From: Hymenobacter sp. BRD128
GTDB lineage: Bacteria > Bacteroidota > Bacteroidia > Cytophagales > Hymenobacteraceae
Length of the DNA: 64,000 nucleotides
Assembly (NCBI RefSeq): GCF_013256625.1
Contig: NZ_CP053908.1
Span: 62,001-126,000 of the forward strand
Direction: 5' to 3'
Notes under the pieces: model-generated
Told to the model about the DNA's origin: nothing
Seen by the model: only the letters and a program-made list of their open reading frames with translations
The model's database searches: none
Made by a program: the position numbers and the translations under genes
Part shown: one piece after another, positions 59,735 through 64,000 of the stretch
Position numbering within the stretch: position 1 is the first letter of the stretch
Layout of the letters: each line of letters begins with the position of its first letter

Positions 59735-62056
59735 CTACTCGATGCGGTAGCGCAGGCCGGCGTAGGTGAGGCGGCCATACACTGGGCCCCACACCATAGC
59801 CGCGTCGAAGCCGGCGCTGAAAGGGGTAGCGGCGTTCTGAATGGGGTCGGGCTGGCGAAAGTTGGTGAGGTTTTCGACGCCCACGTACACTTCGAGGCGC
59901 TTGAAAGCGCGGGTAAGTTGGGCGTTGACCGTGGCAAAGCGCGGCGCATACTCGAGGCCGGCGGTGCCAGTGCCATGAGCGTGGCCGCCGCCCACACCGT
60001 CGGCGGGCAGGTGGGCTAGCGGGCGCTCGCCGTACCACTGCACCGTGAGGTCGGCGCGCCATTTATCGAAGGCCGAGGCGTAGCCCAGGTTCAGGAAGGC
60101 GCGGTTTTGAGGCGTGAGGGGCTTGGGTAGGAGCTGGCCGGCGTAGGTGCTTTGCACATCGAGCCATTTATAGGCAGCTTTCACTTGCAGGCCTTTGAGT
60201 GGCTCGGCCTGCACCTCGGCCTGCGCGCTGCGGGCGAAGGAGCGGGCGCCGGGCGTCAGATTATCCAGAATGATAAACTGCGGCGTGGTGTACATATCGG
60301 CCACCAGCTGGTTCTGGAAGATGGTGTTATAGTAGTCAACCACCAGCGTGGCGGGCCGGCCCAGCACCTGGAAATACTGCGTGAGTGAACCACCCAGGTT
60401 CCAGGCTTTTTCGGGCTGCAGGTTTTGCGCGAGGTAGTACTGCCGGGCGCTGGCTAGCATGGCCGCGTTGTCGGCGATGGGGTTGGGCACCCGGAAGCCG
60501 CGGCCGGCCGAGAGGCGCAGCGCGGTGGCGGGCCGCAGGTCATACTTGAGGTTGAAGCGCGGCGTCACCTGCCAGCCGTAGAGGTTGTGGTAGTCGGTGC
60601 GCAGGCCAGCCACCACCGTCAGGTTGCGGGTGTTGGCGTAGGTGTACTCGGCAAAGGCGCCGGGTACGCGCTCGGTGCGCTGCAGCCGGAAGCTGGCGGC
60701 CACTAGGGCCGGCGTGTCGCCGTTAGTCAGCTGCTCTTTGTAATCATCGTAGAGAAAGCTCAGGCCCGTGCGGTAGGTGTGGCGGGTGTCGCCAATCACG
60801 CTTTGGAACAGCAGCGTGGCCTGGCCGGTGTTCTGGTGGCCGTCGTAGCGGCGCGGGCCGCTGTCTTGCCGAAACGAGTAGGCCGAGGTGAAGTCGTGGC
60901 TTGTGCCATTCACCAGCAGGCCCAGGCTCTGGAAGGGCCGGCCGGGCCAGGTGTAGGAAGTGCGCGCCTGGGCCGTGTAGCGGTCGGTGGTTTGGGTGGT
61001 GCCGTAGGCCGTGCGGTAGGCGTCGGCCTCGCTTTCGCGGAAGGCTAGCTGGCCGCCCTGACGCGTTTCGCGGATGGCGCCCACGCCCAGCTCGGCCACG
61101 AGGCCGGTGCCCGACTTGTACTTGATTTTGTCGTAGCCGTTGAACTGGGTAGCGAGCGGCAGGTCGAGAAACCCGTCGCCGTTGCGGTCCACGCGGTTGC
61201 CGAGGTGGTCGGTATGCAGCAGCAGCACGTTGCTCCACTTCTTGGTGAAGCGCTGCGAAGCCACGGCGTTGAGGTCAAATTTGCCGAGGTCGTTTACGTA
61301 GGCATTCAGCAGCAGCTGGTCCGTCAGGTCGGGCTCCTTGAGCTGCACGTTCACCTGGCCCGAAATACCCTCGTAGCCGTTCACCACCGAGCCGGTGCCC
61401 TTGATAATGTCGATGCTGCCAATCCAGGGGCCCGCCAGGTACCCTAGCCGGTAGGGCGCCGACAGCCCGCGCAGGGCCGGCTGGTTATCGATGGTGAGCA
61501 GCGAATACGCCCCGTCGAGGCCCAGCAGCTGAATTTGCTTGGCGCCGCTCACGGCGTCGGCGGTGCTCACCTCCACGGCGGCGTTAGTTTCAAAGCTCTC
61601 GGCCAGGTTGCAGCAGGCCGATTTGGTGAGGTCGCGGGCGCTGATGGTTTGCATACTGCCCACCGACTTGGCCGAGTAGGCGAGGGCCTTGGCCGTCACG
61701 GTTACTTCGCCCAGCGCCGCGCCGCCGCGCAAGCTCACGCGTAGGTAAGGCGTGCCGCTGGTGGGCACGGCCAGCGTATCGGCCGCGTAGCCCACGGCGC
61801 TCACGATGAGGCGCGGCCGAGCCTGGGCCGGAAAGGGCAGCGTAAACGCCCCCGCGCCGTCGGTAGTAGTGGTGGGGCCGCTAGCCCCGCCCGGCAGCAG
61901 CCAGCGCACCACGGCGCCGGGCACGGGGCTAGCCGCGCCGCCGGCTTCGCGCACTTCGCCGCGCACGGCGGCGCCGCTTTGGGCACGGGCCAGCAGCGGC
62001 AAGCTACCCAAAAATAATAGGATGAAACGCGGGCTAATCCCGCCAGGTAAGCTCAT
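59735..62056 (-). CDS. TonB-dependent receptor, probably metal-linked
   Basis: 773 residues. Signal FILLFLGSLPLLARAQS, N-terminal carboxypeptidase-regulatory-like domain (~25-110), plug (KSACCNLAESFETNAAVEVS; KQIQLLGLDGAYSLLTIDNQ; VVNGYEGISGQVNVQLKEP) and a 22-strand barrel ending LTYAGLRYRIE. The SACCNL...ESFETN plug sequence is typical of Bacteroidota receptors found beside HYC_CC_PP and HMA proteins, a set associated with copper. Outer membrane. The operon starts with the gene at 62133. Confidence 0.92.
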   Translation of the reverse strand: MSLPGGISPRFILLFLGSLPLLARAQSGAAVRGEVREAGGAASPVPGAVVRWLLPGGASGPTTTTDGAGAFTLPFPAQARPRLIVSAVGYAADTLAVPTSGTPYLRVSLRGGAALGEVTVTAKALAYSAKSVGSMQTISARDLTKSACCNLAESFETNAAVEVSTADAVSGAKQIQLLGLDGAYSLLTIDNQPALRGLSAPYRLGYLAGPWIGSIDIIKGTGSVVNGYEGISGQVNVQLKEPDLTDQLLLNAYVNDLGKFDLNAVASQRFTKKWSNVLLLHTDHLGNRVDRNGDGFLDLPLATQFNGYDKIKYKSGTGLVAELGVGAIRETRQGGQLAFRESEADAYRTAYGTTQTTDRYTAQARTSYTWPGRPFQSLGLLVNGTSHDFTSAYSFRQDSGPRRYDGHQNTGQATLLFQSVIGDTRHTYRTGLSFLYDDYKEQLTNGDTPALVAASFRLQRTERVPGAFAEYTYANTRNLTVVAGLRTDYHNLYGWQVTPRFNLKYDLRPATALRLSAGRGFRVPNPIADNAAMLASARQYYLAQNLQPEKAWNLGGSLTQYFQVLGRPATLVVDYYNTIFQNQLVADMYTTPQFIILDNLTPGARSFARSAQAEVQAEPLKGLQVKAAYKWLDVQSTYAGQLLPKPLTPQNRAFLNLGYASAFDKWRADLTVQWYGERPLAHLPADGVGGGHAHGTGTAGLEYAPRFATVNAQLTRAFKRLEVYVGVENLTNFRQPDPIQNAATPFSAGFDAAMVWGPVYGRLTYAGLRYRIE

Positions 62057-62132
62057 TTGGTCTGAAAGTTAGCATTTTCGGAAAAACATACGGCCAGGCT
62101 TCGCCGCCCGGACTTGCGGTTTTCAGAAAAAG

Positions 62133-62621
62133 CTAGACTACCAGCGTGCAGTGCCGCACCAGCAGCACGCGCCCCGCCCGCGGCACGCCGGGCGGCGACG
62201 AGTTGGCGGCCGTGCCCACGGCCACGCCGGCCGCCAGCGGCGCCGACGCCCCGCAGCCCGCCCACACCGGCGCGGGCAGCAAAGCCGGCAGCAGGTGCGC
62301 GGGCGGCGCGGGCAGCCACTTGGCTAGCCCCGCGTCGGCGCTCTGCGCGCTGAGCTTGTGGTGCAGGTGGCTGACATCGCAGCAGCCATCGGCGCGGCGC
62401 TTGGCTGACGCCGATTTTTGGTTGCCGCAGAGGCGGCCGGGTTTGCGGCCGGGAGCATCGCCCTCGTGGCTAGCCAGCCCCGGCAGGCTAAGGGCTACCG
62501 TGCTGCGCCCACTAATGCGGCAGCGGTGCCGCTCGGCCGTGAGGCCCACCGACGTAGCCAGCACCAGCAGCGCCAGCAGGGCGCTCAGCAAACGATGGTG
62601 GTAGGGAAGGGGGCGCGACAT
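62133..62621 (-). CDS. HYC_CC_PP-family exported protein
   Basis: 162 residues from ATG 62621. Signal peptide LLSALLALLVLATSVGLT; then the family's invariant points: an H-x-C (ERHRCRIS), a C-C pair (ADGCCDVSHLHHKL) and a Pro pair (APPAHLLPALL). The family occurs with TonB receptors and HMA proteins in Bacteroidota and is presumed to handle copper or a related metal; biochemistry is unknown. The tail is proline/alanine-rich. 76 bp before the receptor gene. Confidence 0.8.
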   Translation of the reverse strand: MSRPLPYHHRLLSALLALLVLATSVGLTAERHRCRISGRSTVALSLPGLASHEGDAPGRKPGRLCGNQKSASAKRRADGCCDVSHLHHKLSAQSADAGLAKWLPAPPAHLLPALLPAPVWAGCGASAPLAAGVAVGTAANSSPPGVPRAGRVLLVRHCTLVV

Positions 62622-62690
62622 AACGCCGCAAAGATACGGCCGGTCAAGGTATGAAATTCAGCCGTAAGCGTATAGGATTTGCCAGGCGGG

Positions 62691-62740
62691 GTACCTCCCC
62701 CCCGGCCCCTCTTTTTTAGAGCGGGGCCGGGGGGAGGTGC
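62691..62740 (-). terminator. Terminator of the alcohol dehydrogenase gene
   Basis: Stem GTACCTCCCCCCCGGCCCC against GGGGCCGGGGGGAGGTGC (62723-62740) around a TCTTTTTTAGAGC loop, one base after the stop of the minus-strand dehydrogenase. Confidence 0.75.
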
Positions 62741-62741
62741 G

Positions 62742-63758
62742 CTACAGGTTATTATCGAGCACGATGCGGTAGTGGGCTTTGCCCGAGCGAAGGTGGTCGA
62801 GGGCAGCGTTGGCCTCGCTCATGGGGAAGTGCTCGGTGAGCGGCTTGATGTCGTGCTGGGCGCAGAAGCGCAGCATCTTGTCGATTTGGGCGCGGTTGCC
62901 GGTGGGCGAGGCCCCGAGCGACTGGTTGTTGAGCAACAGCGGGAACACCGAGACCGGAATCGGCTCCAGCACGGCACCCACGATGTGCAGGCGGCCATTG
63001 GGCTTGAGCATGGCGATGATGTCGTTCCAGTCGAGCGACACGTTGGCCGTGATGAGCAGCAGGTCGAAGGTGCGGGCCAGCTTTTTCAGCTCGGCCTTGT
63101 CGGTGCTCGACGCCGTGCGGGTGGCCCCGAGCTGGTGGGCTTCCTCAATTTTGCGCGGGCTGGAGGTGAAGGCGGTGACATCGCAGCCCATTTTGCTGAG
63201 GAACATGACGGCCATGTGGCCCAGGCCACCGATGCCGAATACACCCACGCGGTCGGTGGGCTGCACGTGGTCCATGATGGGGGCAAATACCGTGACGCCG
63301 CCGCACAGCAGCGGGCCGGCCTCGGCGGGGTCTACGCCCTCTGGAATGGGCACCGCCCACACCCAATGGCTGCGCACCTGCTGCGCAAAGGCCCCGTGCC
63401 GCCCCACGATGGTGGGCTGCAAGGTGGTGCACATCTGCTGGTCGCCGTGGAGGCAGGGCTCGCAGTGCAGGCAGCTGCTAGCGCTCCAGCCCACGCCCAC
63501 GCGTTGGCCAATGGTCAGGCCTTTCTGGGCCGCCACGTCGCCCAGGCCCACGATGCGGCCGATGGCCTCGTGGCCCGGCACGAACGGGTAGGCCGAAATG
63601 CCCCACTCGTTGTCGAGCATCGAGAGGTCGGAGTGGCAGATGCCGCAGTATTCCACGGAAATGTCTACTTCTTCGGCGCCCAGCGGGCCGGGGTCGTAGC
63701 TAAACGGTTCGAGCGGGCCGTGGGCCGTTTGGGCGGCAAGGGCTTTTACTTCAGCCAT
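62742..63758 (-). CDS. Zinc-dependent NAD(P)-alcohol dehydrogenase
   Basis: 338 residues from ATG 63758. Catalytic zinc ligands in YCGICHSDLSML and VPGHEAIGRIV; structural zinc Cys cluster CLHCEPCLHGDQQMC; Rossmann motif VGVFGIGGLGHMAV; ending YRIVLDNNL. The arrangement is that of the YahK/AdhC-like medium-chain dehydrogenases that reduce aldehydes with NADPH. Single gene with its own terminator. No island-type operator upstream. Confidence 0.92.
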   Translation of the reverse strand: MAEVKALAAQTAHGPLEPFSYDPGPLGAEEVDISVEYCGICHSDLSMLDNEWGISAYPFVPGHEAIGRIVGLGDVAAQKGLTIGQRVGVGWSASSCLHCEPCLHGDQQMCTTLQPTIVGRHGAFAQQVRSHWVWAVPIPEGVDPAEAGPLLCGGVTVFAPIMDHVQPTDRVGVFGIGGLGHMAVMFLSKMGCDVTAFTSSPRKIEEAHQLGATRTASSTDKAELKKLARTFDLLLITANVSLDWNDIIAMLKPNGRLHIVGAVLEPIPVSVFPLLLNNQSLGASPTGNRAQIDKMLRFCAQHDIKPLTEHFPMSEANAALDHLRSGKAHYRIVLDNNL

Positions 63759-63872
63759 TATACGAAGGGGTTTGGGTTGGTAAAAAGGAGAAAATGCGGC
63801 GCGCCTGTGCGGGCCCGCGTCTCCCCCAACCGCTACCCGACCCTTCGGGTTTAGCATCTGTTGAGCTTCCGG

Positions 63873-64000
63873 CTAGCCCCGGCGCCCGGCCTTTACCTGC
63901 TCGTAGGCTATTTTTTGAAGCTGCACGGCTACCTCGGGCGCGATGCCCAGCGCGGCGGCGGCCTGCTCCCGGGCGCCGAGCTTGCGCGGGTCGTAGCCGG
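63873..64000 (-). CDS. C-terminal end of an unidentified gene
   Basis: 42 residues ending at TAG 63873: GYDPRKLGAREQAAAALGIA, then VQLQKIAYEQVKAGRRG. Helical, no motif. The rest lies beyond the window, so the family cannot be named. Confidence 0.6.
   Translation of the reverse strand, partial: GYDPRKLGAREQAAAALGIAPEVAVQLQKIAYEQVKAGRRG

Noticed and set aside
62679-63854. A 391-codon plus-strand frame over the alcohol dehydrogenase
   Set aside because: Antisense to a well-supported dehydrogenase; composition is that of a reverse frame.
1-64000. CRISPR arrays, rRNA genes and riboswitches
   Set aside because: No regularly spaced direct repeats, no rRNA-like segments, and no recognised riboswitch core were seen.

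Overview
The window looks like chromosomal DNA of a GC-rich, pigmented member of the Bacteroidota, most likely Hymenobacter or a close relative. The reasons are a carotenoid set with desaturase, phytoene synthase, hydroxylase and ketolase; promoters that fit the Bacteroidota -7 element TAnnTTTG; a HYC_CC_PP/TonB-receptor/HMA metal operon; and an IS1182-type insertion sequence. The assignment is inferred from gene content only.

Layout. 1-4.6 kb: end of a PAS sensor, a VanZ-like membrane protein, a Fic protein, a 5'-truncated IS1182 element and a 132-bp MITE-like repeat. 4.6-38.2 kb: a stress and low-oxygen island. It carries eight universal stress protein (USP) genes or remnants; acetate kinase and phosphoketolase; D-lactate dehydrogenase; an L,D-transpeptidase; an Acg-type nitroreductase; CsbD, YflT and BON proteins; a BLUF photoreceptor; an MlaEFD-type lipid transporter; a Na+/H+ antiporter; a PAS histidine kinase; and two response regulators fused to CRP/FNR DNA-binding domains. 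38.2-43.3 kb: an IS3 scrap and an integrase-bearing element next to tRNA-Leu(CAA). 43.3-50.8 kb: housekeeping genes (hscB, SAM hydroxide adenosyltransferase, phoH, comEC, enoyl-CoA hydratase). 50.9-58.2 kb: carotenoid cluster (crtZ, MerR regulator, ECF sigma factor, crtI, crtB, a secreted unknown, ispH, crtW). 58.2-64 kb: rlmF, a metal-linked TonB receptor operon, an alcohol dehydrogenase and the end of one more gene.

Main finding. Twelve promoter regions in the island carry two 12-bp FNR-like sites (ideal TGAY-N4-RTCA) whose centres lie 22 bp, sometimes 23 bp, apart. The nearer centre lies 29.5-30.5 bp before a TAnnTTTG or GAnnTTTG box. A thirteenth promoter has one perfect site at the same distance. 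Two of the pairs appear to serve divergent promoters. The likely regulator is the response regulator-CRP/FNR fusion at 20081, encoded with its histidine kinase. Its paralogue at 32230 has lost the phosphoacceptor Asp and the conserved Lys. USPs, an Acg nitroreductase and fermentative ATP production together resemble in content, but not in regulator, the DosR dormancy regulon of mycobacteria.

Caution. At least twelve reading-frame breaks are each explained by one missing base, nearly all in C/G runs. They may be base-calling errors rather than real gene decay. The short-chain dehydrogenase at 6.8 kb, the USP at 12.1 kb and the two transposase remnants carry further damage and look truly broken.
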